NCBI RefSeq assembly: GCF_000160855.1
Contig: NZ_GG700759.1
Span: forward strand, 18,886-26,704
DNA: 7,819 nucleotides
Origin: Lactobacillus helveticus DSM 20075 = CGMCC 1.1877
GTDB lineage: Bacteria; Bacillota; Bacilli; Lactobacillales; Lactobacillaceae
Direction of reading: 5' to 3'
The position numbers and the translations under genes are program-made. The number at the start of each line of letters is the position of its first letter. Position 1 is the first letter of the stretch. Below are positions 1 through 6,825 of the stretch, in pieces. The notes beneath the pieces are model-generated. The model was not told the origin of the DNA and ran no database searches. It was given only the letters and a program-made list of their open reading frames with translations.

Positions 1-11
1 GAAGCATAAAA

Positions 12-45
12 TAAAGCTTGTGGCCTCGCCACAAGCTTATTTTTT
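12..45. terminator. Bidirectional hairpin terminator after trxA
   Basis: A perfect 11-bp stem (AAGCTTGTGGC at 14-24 with GCCACAAGCTT at 28-38) closes a 3-nt loop. On the minus strand it lies 14 nt past the trxA stop codon and is followed by TTATTTTATG, which fits Rho-independent termination of trxA. On the plus strand six T follow (40-45), so it could also end a gene converging from left of the window. That second role is inference, because no such gene is visible here. Confidence 0.88.
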
Positions 46-52
46 GTCTTAA

Positions 53-364
53 TTAGCCAGCATATTGATCCAAAATTTGGTTCAACTTTTCCTTTGGAGT
101 GTAGCCAGTCAAACGATCAACAATTTGACCATTCTTCTTAATAATCAAAGTTGGAATAGCCATAATACCAAGATTCTTAGCAGTTTCTTGATTGTGATCT
201 ACATCCATCTTAGTAAACTTAACGTCTTGACGTTCTTCTGCTAATTGGTCAATTACAGGTGATTGCATCTTACATGGACCACACCAAGTTGCCCAAAAGT
301 CTATTAAAACAACGCCATCTTTAGTTTCTTCTTCAAAGTTTTGATCAGTAATTGCATCAACCAT
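53..364 (-). CDS. trxA: Thioredoxin
   Basis: This encodes a 103-residue cytoplasmic thioredoxin, the small dithiol carrier that is reduced by thioredoxin reductase and in turn reduces protein disulfides. It is a single thioredoxin-fold domain of normal family length. Visible marks are the WCGPC active site (Cys28 and Cys31), the buried Asp22 in the strand before it, and the cis-proline loop AIPT with Pro71. I chose the ATG at 362-364 because AGAGG lies 8 nt upstream. The reading frame also opens at a TTG 18 nt earlier, but that codon has no ribosome site and the AGAGG would then lie inside the gene. The gene follows mutS2 with about 100 nt between them, has a promoter of its own in that gap, and is closed by a hairpin terminator. 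Function is certain by family. The symbol trxA is conventional, since lactobacilli often carry more than one thioredoxin. Confidence 0.97.
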   Translation of the reverse strand: MVDAITDQNFEEETKDGVVLIDFWATWCGPCKMQSPVIDQLAEERQDVKFTKMDVDHNQETAKNLGIMAIPTLIIKKNGQIVDRLTGYTPKEKLNQILDQYAG

Positions 365-382
365 ATGCTTTACCTCTTTCAA

Positions 383-402
383 TTAATATCGTTTAATATC
401 GT
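383..402 (-). repeat. Tandem 10-bp direct repeat in the trxA leader
   Basis: On the minus strand ACGATATTAA occurs twice without interruption. It lies between the proposed trxA promoter and the Shine-Dalgarno site. The period is about one helical turn. It could be a paired protein-binding site acting on trxA or chance in AT-rich leader DNA; I do not recognise it as a CtsR, CIRCE or other known operator. Confidence 0.7.
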
Positions 403-426
403 TTTTTCTTCAAATCTTATATTAAT

Positions 427-455
427 AATATATCAGCTTTACTTACCTTTTACAA
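427..455 (-). promoter_or_regulatory. Probable trxA promoter
   Basis: On the minus strand TTGTAA (450-455) is followed after exactly 17 nt by TATATT (427-432), a good match to a vegetative sigma-A promoter. It lies immediately after the mutS2 stop codon, and transcription would begin near 420, leaving a leader of about 55 nt. I see no terminator between mutS2 and trxA, so read-through from mutS2 is also possible. The -10 element sits in a short AT palindrome (TATATT-ATT-AATATA), so its quality is less certain than the spacing suggests. Confidence 0.6.
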
Positions 456-464
456 GAAGATTGC

Positions 465-2822
465 CTACTTTAATTTAACAATTGTGGCACCGTTACCACC
501 TTCGTTAGCAGGCGCGTAATTAAAGCCTTTAACATGATTGCTGCTGCGTAAATATTGCCAAACACCCTTACGGATTGCGCCAGTACCAATTCCATGAATA
601 ATCGTTACAATATCTAACCCAGCAAGCAAAGCAGAATCAATATAACGATCTAAATTAGTCATGGCTTCATCGTAGCGTTGACCACGCAAGTCGAGCTCAC
701 TATGTGCATTGCTACGTCTAATCGCACTCGTTGCTCTAACCAGTTTCTTCTTAGGCTGGGCATTATTCTTAGCAATTCTCTCAATATCACGATCACTAAC
801 TTTGACTTTAATGATCCCCATTTGCACTTCATATTCATGCTCAGACAATTTCTTAGTAATAGTGCCTGTTTGTCCATATGAAAGGACCTTTACTTGATCC
901 CCTACACTTACATGATGTCGACGTTTTTCACGCTGTAAGACCTTATTATGGGCTAAATTGTGAACCTGACGTTCTAGGCTGTTAAGTTCACCCTTGGCTT
1001 CAATAATCTTATTTTCTTTAACGCCAACATTTTTCTGCTTTTCCAATTCCGCAATAATCTTATCAGCTTTTTTACGTCTTTTAGCCACAACTTCATTAGC
1101 TCTTTCTTGGGCAAAATCAAGTTGCTTTTGAACGCGTTGATTGTACCAATCAAGTGCTTGCTGCAATTTCTGCTCAAGCTTTTGACTGCGATCCAAACTT
1201 GTTTCTAATCGGTTGCGTGCAGTAGTAGCTGCTTTAGTTTGCGCATTTAATTTGGCAATCATCTTATTAATATCAGAATCTTCGTCTGACATTAAATTCT
1301 GCGCATTTTTAACTACATCTTCACGCATCCCCAGTCTGCGGGCAATCGCAAAAGCATTACTATGACCTGGAATTCCAATTTGCAAATGGTATGTTGGTGA
1401 CAAAGTCTTCAAGTCAAATTCCATTGATGCATTGATAGTGCGCGGTCTATTGTATCCATAAAGTTTCAATTCTGGATAGTGCGTAGTAACCATGATCTTA
1501 GCATCTTTTTTGCGCAAAAAGTCCAAAATACTAATAGCCAAGCTAGCCCCTTCTTCTGGATCCGTTCCTGCACCAATTTCATCAATTAAAACCAAAGTTT
1601 CTTTATCTACGTTTTTCATAATGGCAATGATGTCATTAATATGTGATGAAAAAGTACTTAATGATTGTTCAATTGATTGTTCATCACCAATATCAGCGTA
1701 AACTTCTTTGAATACTCCAACTTTGCTGCCTTCTTCAGCTGGAATAAATAGACCAGACTGAGCCATTAATTGCAACAACCCCGCGGTTTTAAGAGTAATA
1801 GTCTTACCACCAGTGTTTGGCCCAGTAATCAGCATTGTGTCATAATCGCCACCTAAGCGAATATCGTTAGGAACAACTTTTTCTGGATCAATCAACGGAT
1901 GGCGTGCATTCCGTAATTCTAACGAATGATCCTGAGTCAACTTAGGTTCGCTGGCCTTCATTTCTTTAGCTAACTTTGCTTTTGCCTGTAAAAAGTCTAA
2001 GCGAGTCAATGAATTGGCAATATTATTGATGCTGTTGATCTCTTCTCTAGCTAAGCTAGACAAATGCTTTAAAATATTGCGAACTTCTTGTTTTTCTTGA
2101 GCAATTAAATTCTGTTGGTGGTTGTTTAAATTCAATACTGCTTCAGGTTCAATGAATAAAGTCTGACCACTGGCACTTTGATCATGAACCACACCGCCAA
2201 ACTTGCCACGATATTCTTGCTTAACCGGAATAACATAGCGATCATCACGAATAGTAACGATTTGTTCAGATAAGTACTTACTGCTATTTCCTTTAGTATA
2301 AGCATCCATCCGATTCTTAATATCTTCTTCATTGCTGCGCATATCATGACGCAAACGCGCTAATGCATTTGAAGCAGTATCAAGTACTTCACCATCATAG
2401 TCAACTGACTTTTTTAATTCTCTAAATAAAAGATCTGGAACATCTAGCTGATCCAAAACTGAATCAATAGCTGATAAGTTAAGCTTTTCATCATCAACAT
2501 CTTCCAGAAATTCGTTGATTTCATTAGCTAAACTTAAAACAAGAAGCAAATTCCCTAGCTCTTGTGCATTTAAATTTGCCTTAACGCCCAATCTTTTAGT
2601 ACTAGGATGAACATCTTGAAAGTCAGTTAACGGAAGCCGTCCTTTAACTCGCAATAAGTCAGCCAATGCCAACGTTTGCTTTAATTCATTTTGTACTTGG
2701 TCAAAATTACTGCTTGGTCGCAATTTTAGTGCTGCCTCTTTAGCTGGAGCGGTAATTGCTAATTTGCTTAATCTTTTAGTAATTTCGCCAAACTCTAAGA
2801 TTTTTAAAATTTTATCATTCAT
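465..2822 (-). CDS. mutS2: MutS2 ATPase with C-terminal Smr domain
   Basis: This 785-residue protein is a full-length MutS2, which lacks the mismatch-recognition domain of MutS. In order it has a core/lever region (about 1-300), an ABC-type ATPase, a long charged coiled coil (about 515-630), a KOW-like segment (about 637-685) and an Smr domain (about 708-785). The ATPase shows Walker A GPNTGGKT (334-341), the signature region STFSSH (389-394), Walker B LVLIDE (410-415) and the switch histidine in TTHYPE (His448). The Smr domain keeps LDLRG (710-714) and HGIGTG (743-748). By family knowledge, MutS2 proteins were linked to suppression of recombination, and the Bacillus subtilis homologue acts on collided ribosomes. 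Which role dominates here cannot be read from sequence. The start is the ATG at 2820-2822, which gives a standard N-terminus (MNDKILKILEF) but has only a weak purine stretch (GAAAAG) upstream. A terminator lies about 30 nt upstream. Confidence 0.97.
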   Translation of the reverse strand: MNDKILKILEFGEITKRLSKLAITAPAKEAALKLRPSSNFDQVQNELKQTLALADLLRVKGRLPLTDFQDVHPSTKRLGVKANLNAQELGNLLLVLSLANEINEFLEDVDDEKLNLSAIDSVLDQLDVPDLLFRELKKSVDYDGEVLDTASNALARLRHDMRSNEEDIKNRMDAYTKGNSSKYLSEQIVTIRDDRYVIPVKQEYRGKFGGVVHDQSASGQTLFIEPEAVLNLNNHQQNLIAQEKQEVRNILKHLSSLAREEINSINNIANSLTRLDFLQAKAKLAKEMKASEPKLTQDHSLELRNARHPLIDPEKVVPNDIRLGGDYDTMLITGPNTGGKTITLKTAGLLQLMAQSGLFIPAEEGSKVGVFKEVYADIGDEQSIEQSLSTFSSHINDIIAIMKNVDKETLVLIDEIGAGTDPEEGASLAISILDFLRKKDAKIMVTTHYPELKLYGYNRPRTINASMEFDLKTLSPTYHLQIGIPGHSNAFAIARRLGMREDVVKNAQNLMSDEDSDINKMIAKLNAQTKAATTARNRLETSLDRSQKLEQKLQQALDWYNQRVQKQLDFAQERANEVVAKRRKKADKIIAELEKQKNVGVKENKIIEAKGELNSLERQVHNLAHNKVLQREKRRHHVSVGDQVKVLSYGQTGTITKKLSEHEYEVQMGIIKVKVSDRDIERIAKNNAQPKKKLVRATSAIRRSNAHSELDLRGQRYDEAMTNLDRYIDSALLAGLDIVTIIHGIGTGAIRKGVWQYLRSSNHVKGFNYAPANEGGNGATIVKLK

Positions 2823-2851
2823 AGCTATCTATATTTCTTTTCAAAAACTAA

Positions 2852-2884
2852 CAAAAAGGACCAGCCGCAGCTAGTCCTTTTTTT
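2852..2884. terminator. Hairpin terminator of the alaS-ireB-ruvX-DUF1292 unit
   Basis: AAGGACCAGC (2856-2865) pairs with GCTAGTCCTT (2870-2879) around the loop CGCA, with one G-U-type position; the flanking A and T runs extend the stem to 13 bp. On the minus strand the stem begins just after the TAA of the DUF1292 gene and is followed by TTTTTGTTAG. On the plus strand seven T follow, so it is bidirectional in form. It separates this unit from mutS2. Confidence 0.88.
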
Positions 2885-2885
2885 A

Positions 2886-3197
2886 TTATTTACCACTTAG
2901 GCGATCATCATCCAAGAAAGTATTTAAAACTCCTTGTACCATGTCCCATTCATCATCAGATTCAATTTCGTGCAAATCACTGCTTGTGACATCACCTGCG
3001 TCATCTGCATCATAACTGAAAGCCTGTACTTCAATATCTTCGTCGTCCCCAACAGCGGCTGGGTAAAGAAGCACATATGACTTATCATAATCATCTGAAT
3101 GAAAAGTAAATAATACTTCATACAATTCTTCATTACCTTGATCATCGATCAAAGTAATTTGACGATCTTTATCGTCACCATTAACTTGTGCTGCCAT
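2886..3197 (-). CDS. DUF1292 family protein (YrzB-like, UPF0473)
   Basis: This 103-residue, strongly acidic cytoplasmic protein is recognised as the DUF1292/YrzB family by its beta-rich core (about 14-46, ending in YVLLYP), its acidic middle, and the C-terminal EWDMVQGVLNTFLDDD (83-98). It also follows ruvX, its usual position in Firmicutes. The family has no established biochemical role, and the sequence shows no catalytic motif, signal peptide or membrane segment. The ATG at 3195-3197 is chosen because GAAAGGA lies 5 nt upstream and the protein then begins MAAQVNGDD; the open frame extends 63 nt further into ruvX but without family similarity. The ruvX stop and this start are separated by one base (TAATATG), so translational coupling is likely. 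A terminator follows directly. Family assignment is confident; function is unknown. Confidence 0.92.
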   Translation of the reverse strand: MAAQVNGDDKDRQITLIDDQGNEELYEVLFTFHSDDYDKSYVLLYPAAVGDDEDIEVQAFSYDADDAGDVTSSDLHEIESDDEWDMVQGVLNTFLDDDRLSGK

Positions 3198-3198
3198 A

Positions 3199-3627
3199 TT
3201 AATCCTTTCGGTGTAAATCCAAATAATTTTGCAATATGAGCACCGCTGCCATCTGATCAATCACTTGTTTACGTTTCTTACGATCATGAATACCTGCATC
3301 TTCTACAAGTACTCGGCGTGATTCGATAGTTGTTAATCTTTCATCAGAATAATGCACGGGCAAGCCAAACTTTTCTTCGAGTCTTTTGCCATAAGCCTTA
3401 CTGCGGGTTACTGAAGCTCCCGAAGTGCCATCCATATTCTTAGGTAGACCTAATACAAAGCCATCTACTTCATATTGTCTAACCAACTTCTTCAATGGAC
3501 GCATGCCAAAATTATATTTGGTTTCATCAATCTTAATAGTTTCTAACTTCTGTGCAGTAATTCCTAACTCATCACTGACCGCAACACCCACAGTTTTAGA
3601 GCCTATATCTAAACCTAATAATCGCAT
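3199..3627 (-). CDS. ruvX: RuvX/YqgF-family RNase H-like nuclease
   Basis: This 142-residue single-domain protein of the YqgF family has a RuvC-like RNase H fold. Visible landmarks are [16 protein letters not shown] at the N-terminus with the catalytic-type Asp7, the loop [11 protein letters not shown] (60-70), YSDERLTT (93-100) with Asp95/Glu96, and [14 protein letters not shown] (123-136) with Asp124. These acidic positions match the expected metal-binding set. By family knowledge, YqgF is needed for 16S rRNA 5'-end maturation in Escherichia coli, and homologues have been described as a Holliday-junction resolvase or RNA nuclease. The substrate here is not decided by sequence. The start ATG overlaps the ireB stop by one base (TAATG), and with only a weak upstream site (GGTAAG) it probably depends on coupled translation. 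All catalytic residues are present and the length is normal. Confidence 0.96.
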   Translation of the reverse strand: MRLLGLDIGSKTVGVAVSDELGITAQKLETIKIDETKYNFGMRPLKKLVRQYEVDGFVLGLPKNMDGTSGASVTRSKAYGKRLEEKFGLPVHYSDERLTTIESRRVLVEDAGIHDRKKRKQVIDQMAAVLILQNYLDLHRKD

Positions 3628-3884
3628 TATTTATTCTTACCAAGATAGCTCTTAACGAGTTCCTCAATAATTTCATCACGTTCGTGCTTAAGAATTAAGT
3701 TACGGGCATCATTATGCCGTGGAATATAAGCAGGATCGCCAGAAAGTAAGTAACCTACAATCTGGTTGACAGGATTATAGCCCTTTTCTTCAAGCGCATT
3801 GTAAACATCTTGCAGAGTGTCATAAACATTCTTTCCTTTATTTTGATTAAAGTCAAAATGCATAGTCTTATCTAGCGAACTCAT
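3627..3884 (-). CDS. ireB: IreB family regulatory phosphoprotein (YrzL, UPF0297)
   Basis: This 85-residue protein has the nearly invariant block [19 protein letters not shown] (35-53) followed by IPRHNDAR, which identifies the IreB/DUF965 family. In Enterococcus faecalis, IreB is phosphorylated by the PASTA-domain kinase IreK and affects cephalosporin resistance and envelope homeostasis; the same kind of role is inferred here. The N-terminus reads [10 protein letters not shown], so Thr7 of the enterococcal protein is matched while Thr4 is replaced by Leu4. I chose the ATG at 3882-3884 because a perfect AGGAGG lies 7 nt upstream. The frame also opens at a TTG 21 nt earlier, but the ribosome site would then be inside the gene. 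It is the first gene of a tightly packed trio with ruvX and the DUF1292 gene. It follows alaS by 60 nt, and that gap carries a promoter-like sequence. Confidence 0.95.
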   Translation of the reverse strand: MSSLDKTMHFDFNQNKGKNVYDTLQDVYNALEEKGYNPVNQIVGYLLSGDPAYIPRHNDARNLILKHERDEIIEELVKSYLGKNK

Positions 3885-3904
3885 ATTTATTCCTCCTGCC
3901 AACA

Positions 3905-3933
3905 ATTTTACTTGAAAAAAAGCTTAAACACAA
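3905..3933 (-). promoter_or_regulatory. Possible internal promoter for ireB-ruvX-DUF1292
   Basis: On the minus strand TTGTGT (3928-3933) and TAAAAT (3905-3910) are separated by exactly 17 nt in the gap between alaS and ireB. Transcription would start around 3898, just before the AGGAGG of ireB, giving a very short leader. No terminator is visible after alaS, so these genes can also be reached by read-through from the T-box promoter. The call rests on spacing and consensus only. Confidence 0.5.
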
Positions 3934-3944
3934 TTAATTAATTC

Positions 3945-6584
3945 TTAGTTCTTAGAAATTTCTTCGATTACAGCCTTGATAGCATCGTTAAGACCTTCTG
4001 GCCTCTTACCACCAGCTTGAGCCATGTTAGGACGACCACCGCCGCCACCACCAAAGATTGGAGCAGCCTTCTTAATTAAGTCGCCGGCTTTAAGACCCTT
4101 GTCCAAAGCCTTTTGGCCTAAACTAATAATCATATTAGCCTTGCCATCATTTTCAGCAGCTAAAACTAAAACATCTGACTTGTTGCCGCTCTTCCAGTTA
4201 TCAGCAAGTTCACGAAGGTCGTTCATGCCGTTAACATCTGCAACAGTAGCAATTACAGTCAAATCGCCAGCTTGTTTTACATCGTCAAAGATTTGACCAG
4301 CCTTAGCTTGGTTGATTTGCTTAGTCAATGCTTCAACTTGCTTTTGACTGTCATGCAAGTCACTTTCAAGTGAGTCAATCTTATCAATGATGTTATCTGG
4401 CTTAGTTGCCTTAACATCAGCTTGAATATCATCAAGCAAGCTTGAACGGTTTGCTAAGTATTGGTATGCCTTCTTTGAAGTTACAGCTTCAATTCTACGC
4501 ATACCAGCACCAACAGCTGATTCAGAAATAATCTTGAAAATACCAATTTGGTTAGTGTTAGAACAGTGAGTACCACCACAGAATTCTGATGAGAAGTCAC
4601 CCATTTGAACAACACGAACTTTGTCGCCGTACTTACCATCAAAGAGGGCTAAGGCACCCATCTTTTCACCTTCTTCAGGTGTAGTGATAGTAGTCTTAAC
4701 ATCGATAGCTTCCCAAATCTTTTGGTTAACTAATTCTTCGACTGACTTAATTTCACGTGGAGTCATTGGTTCCATAGCAGTGAAGTCAAATCTCAAGTAG
4801 TCAGGATCAACTAATGAACCTGCTTGGTGAGTATGTTCACCTAAAACTTGACGAAGTGCAGCGTGAAGCAAGTGAGTTGCTGAGTGAGAGTGACGTAAAC
4901 CTTCACGACGTTCCTTGTCGATCTTCAAAACATATTCCTTGCCCTTTTCCATTGGCAAAATAAGATCAACAAAGTGTAAGTTTTGGTTATTTGGAGCATG
5001 TTGGACATCTGTTACCTTAGCAACAAGTTCACCATCTTGATCATAAATGTTACCGTGGTCAGCAACTTGTCCACCACGTTCTGCGTAAAATGGAGTCTTG
5101 TCAAAGACTAAGGTTGCATGTTCACCATCAGCCTTATCAACTAACTTATCGTCAACAACGATGTCAAGAAGCTTAGCATGTGGTTCTTCATAAGTGTCAC
5201 GTTCAAAGACTGACTTGTCCTTAATGTTCATCAAAGTTACATCTTGACGACCCATTGATTGAAGATCACCACGAGCCTTACGTGCACGTTCCTTTTGAGC
5301 TTGCATTTCAGCATCGAAGCCCTTCTTATCAACCTTAAGGCCAGCATCTTGAGCTGATTCAAAGGTTAATTCGTATGGGAAGCCGTAAGTATCAAACATC
5401 TTGAAGGCATCCTTACCTGAGATGGTCTTGTCATCTGACTTCTTAGCCTTATCAATTAAGTCATCAAGCAAAGTCAAACCAGTATCAAGAGCGGCTTGGA
5501 ATCTTTCTTCTTCGTTTTGAATTACGTTTTCGATAAAACTACGTTGATCCATAACTTCTGGGTAGTGACTTTGCATAATCTTACCAACAACTGGTACAAG
5601 CTTGTAAAGGAAGGCGCCCTTAATGCCTAAACGTTGACCGTGAAGGTCTGCACGACGGATCAAACGACGAAGAACGTAACCACGACCTGAGTTTGATGGA
5701 AGAGCACCATCAGCAATAGCAAAACTTACGGCACGAACGTGGTCGGCAATAATCTTGAATGCAGTAGTGTCTTCTTTGTTTTCACCGTATTTCTTACCGT
5801 CAGTCATTTCTTCAGTAGCATGAATAATTGGCAAGAATAAGTCAGTTTCAAAGTTAGTTGGTGCATCTTGCAAAATTGAAAGTACACGTTCAAGCCCCAT
5901 ACCAGTATCGATGTTCTTGTGTGGTTGGTCTACGTACTTACCATTTGGCAAGTGGTTGTATTGTGAAAATACGATGTTCCAAATTTCAAGGTAACGTGCA
6001 TTTTCACCACCTGGGAAGTTTTCTGGATCGTCTTCAGCAACGTCGTTGTTTTCTTGACCACGGTCGTAGAAAATTTCAGTATCAGGACCACATGGACCTT
6101 CACCAATATCCCAGAAGTTGTCTTCTAACTTAACAATATGGTCTGCTGGCATACCAGCTTTTTCCCAGACACGTTGTGAATCAACGTCTTTTGGATAAAC
6201 AGTACAGTAAAGCTTTTCCTTTGGTAAGCCAAGCCACTTAGGACTAGTTAAGAATTCCCAAGCCCAAGGAATAGCTTCATCTCTAAAGTAATCACCTACT
6301 GAGAAGTTACCAAGCATTTCAAAGAAAGTTTGGTGACGAGCAGTCTTACCAACATTTTCAATATCGTTAGTTCTGATTGACTTTTGAGAAGAAGTAATCC
6401 TGTGGTTCTTTGGTACAACTGAACCATCAAAATATTTCTTCATAGTAGCAACACCAGAGTTAATCCAAAGAAGAGTTGGGTCATCTTGTGGAATAAGTGA
6501 TGCACTTGGCATAATCATATGGCCATGATCCTTGAAGAAGTCAAGGAACATTTGGCGAAACTCTGAACTAGTTAGTTTCTTCAT
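3945..6584 (-). CDS. alaS: Alanyl-tRNA synthetase
   Basis: This 879-residue cytoplasmic enzyme charges tRNA-Ala with alanine using ATP. It is full length and intact. The class II catalytic domain occupies about 1-240 (SSQKSIRTND near 65-74, GNFSVGDYF 92-100, GMGLERVLS 228-236). A tRNA-recognition helical domain follows to about 450. The editing domain (about 490-710) removes Ser and Gly from mischarged tRNA and has the zinc ligands His567, His571, Cys669 and His673. A coiled segment (about 735-765) leads to the C-terminal C-Ala domain, with a glycine run near 845-850. I chose the ATG at 6582-6584 because GGGAG lies 6 nt upstream and MKKLTSSEFR is the usual N-terminus; the open frame continues 45 nt into the T-box terminator, which cannot be coding. 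Codon choice is visibly biased towards a small set, as expected for high expression. Expression should rise when uncharged tRNA-Ala accumulates. Confidence 0.98.
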   Translation of the reverse strand: MKKLTSSEFRQMFLDFFKDHGHMIMPSASLIPQDDPTLLWINSGVATMKKYFDGSVVPKNHRITSSQKSIRTNDIENVGKTARHQTFFEMLGNFSVGDYFRDEAIPWAWEFLTSPKWLGLPKEKLYCTVYPKDVDSQRVWEKAGMPADHIVKLEDNFWDIGEGPCGPDTEIFYDRGQENNDVAEDDPENFPGGENARYLEIWNIVFSQYNHLPNGKYVDQPHKNIDTGMGLERVLSILQDAPTNFETDLFLPIIHATEEMTDGKKYGENKEDTTAFKIIADHVRAVSFAIADGALPSNSGRGYVLRRLIRRADLHGQRLGIKGAFLYKLVPVVGKIMQSHYPEVMDQRSFIENVIQNEEERFQAALDTGLTLLDDLIDKAKKSDDKTISGKDAFKMFDTYGFPYELTFESAQDAGLKVDKKGFDAEMQAQKERARKARGDLQSMGRQDVTLMNIKDKSVFERDTYEEPHAKLLDIVVDDKLVDKADGEHATLVFDKTPFYAERGGQVADHGNIYDQDGELVAKVTDVQHAPNNQNLHFVDLILPMEKGKEYVLKIDKERREGLRHSHSATHLLHAALRQVLGEHTHQAGSLVDPDYLRFDFTAMEPMTPREIKSVEELVNQKIWEAIDVKTTITTPEEGEKMGALALFDGKYGDKVRVVQMGDFSSEFCGGTHCSNTNQIGIFKIISESAVGAGMRRIEAVTSKKAYQYLANRSSLLDDIQADVKATKPDNIIDKIDSLESDLHDSQKQVEALTKQINQAKAGQIFDDVKQAGDLTVIATVADVNGMNDLRELADNWKSGNKSDVLVLAAENDGKANMIISLGQKALDKGLKAGDLIKKAAPIFGGGGGGRPNMAQAGGKRPEGLNDAIKAVIEEISKN

Positions 6585-6600
6585 TTTTATCTCCCATAAA

Positions 6601-6635
6601 CAAAATAAAAAACACCATTGCTTATTCAAGGACGC
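6601..6635 (-). terminator. T-box attenuator hairpin before alaS
   Basis: On the minus strand GCGTCCTTG (6627-6635) can pair with CAATGGTGT (6612-6620) across a 6-nt loop, with three G-U pairs and one mismatch, followed by TTTTTTATTTTG. This is the canonical place for a T-box terminator: its 5' arm is the 3' strand of the antiterminator, so the two are mutually exclusive. The stem is weaker than usual. The same 3' arm can form a longer helix with 6660-6671. Confidence 0.75.
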
Positions 6636-6790
6636 TCCACGCGCGGTACCACCTTGATTGCAACAGTGTTTGTTACCTCTTGATATTCTTAATTAATAAA
6701 ACTTAAAGGAGCATCTGTTAAAGCGAATTAAGCCCTCTCACCAATTGGCTCTCTCTTTGAAATTCAACTTTAATAGACATATCTTAAGCT
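6601..6790 (-). promoter_or_regulatory. T-box riboswitch leader of alaS (tRNA-Ala sensing)
   Basis: The minus strand holds the T-box core AATCAAGGTGGTACCGCG (6642-6659), very close to the family consensus. Its antiterminator folds as CAAGG/CCTTG, the 7-nt bulge TGGTACC, GCGC/GCGT and loop GTGGA. TGGT in the bulge can pair with the ACCA 3' end of uncharged tRNA-Ala. Upstream, Stem I is bounded by TTAAAG (6768-6773) and CTTTAA (6703-6708) and contains the conserved apical GGTGAGAG (6735-6742). The likely specifier is GCT (Ala) at 6710-6712, one base before the closing helix. The base after it is C rather than the usual purine, so GCT at 6722-6724 is a weaker alternative. A probable Stem III (GTAACA/TGTTGC, 6660-6676) precedes the T-box. 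The leader lies directly upstream of alaS, which makes alanine specificity secure even though the exact specifier is not. Confidence 0.93.
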
Positions 6791-6797
6791 GAAAATA

Positions 6798-6825
6798 ATT
6801 GTACTACAAAATCCTCTTCTGTCAA
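6798..6825 (-). promoter_or_regulatory. Promoter of the alaS T-box transcript
   Basis: On the minus strand a perfect TTGACA (6820-6825) is followed after 16 nt by TACAAT (6798-6803). The transcript should begin near 6790, giving a leader of about 205 nt that contains all the T-box elements. This is the strongest promoter-like sequence in the window. Its -35 box overlaps the last stop codon of the decayed gene upstream. Confidence 0.85.

Noticed and set aside
418..432. AT palindrome around the trxA -10 element, considered as a terminator for mutS2 or a divergent promoter
   Set aside because: The stem is only A-T pairs with no T tract after it, and there is no plus-strand gene for a divergent promoter to serve.
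3934..3943. AATTAATTAA repeat after alaS, considered as a terminator
   Set aside because: It is a simple AT repeat without a stable stem or following T run in the right position.
5858..6133. Plus-strand open frame opposite alaS, and similar antisense frames at 4024-4296, 1492-1701, 678-897 and 3425-3655
   Set aside because: They lie wholly inside well-supported genes on the other strand, have no ribosome sites or family features, and reflect the complement of biased codons.
6585..6629. Upstream extension of alaS by 15 codons
   Set aside because: The extension runs through the T-box terminator and its T run, lacks a ribosome site, and is not part of the normal AlaS N-terminus. The ATG at 6582-6584 has GGGAG upstream.
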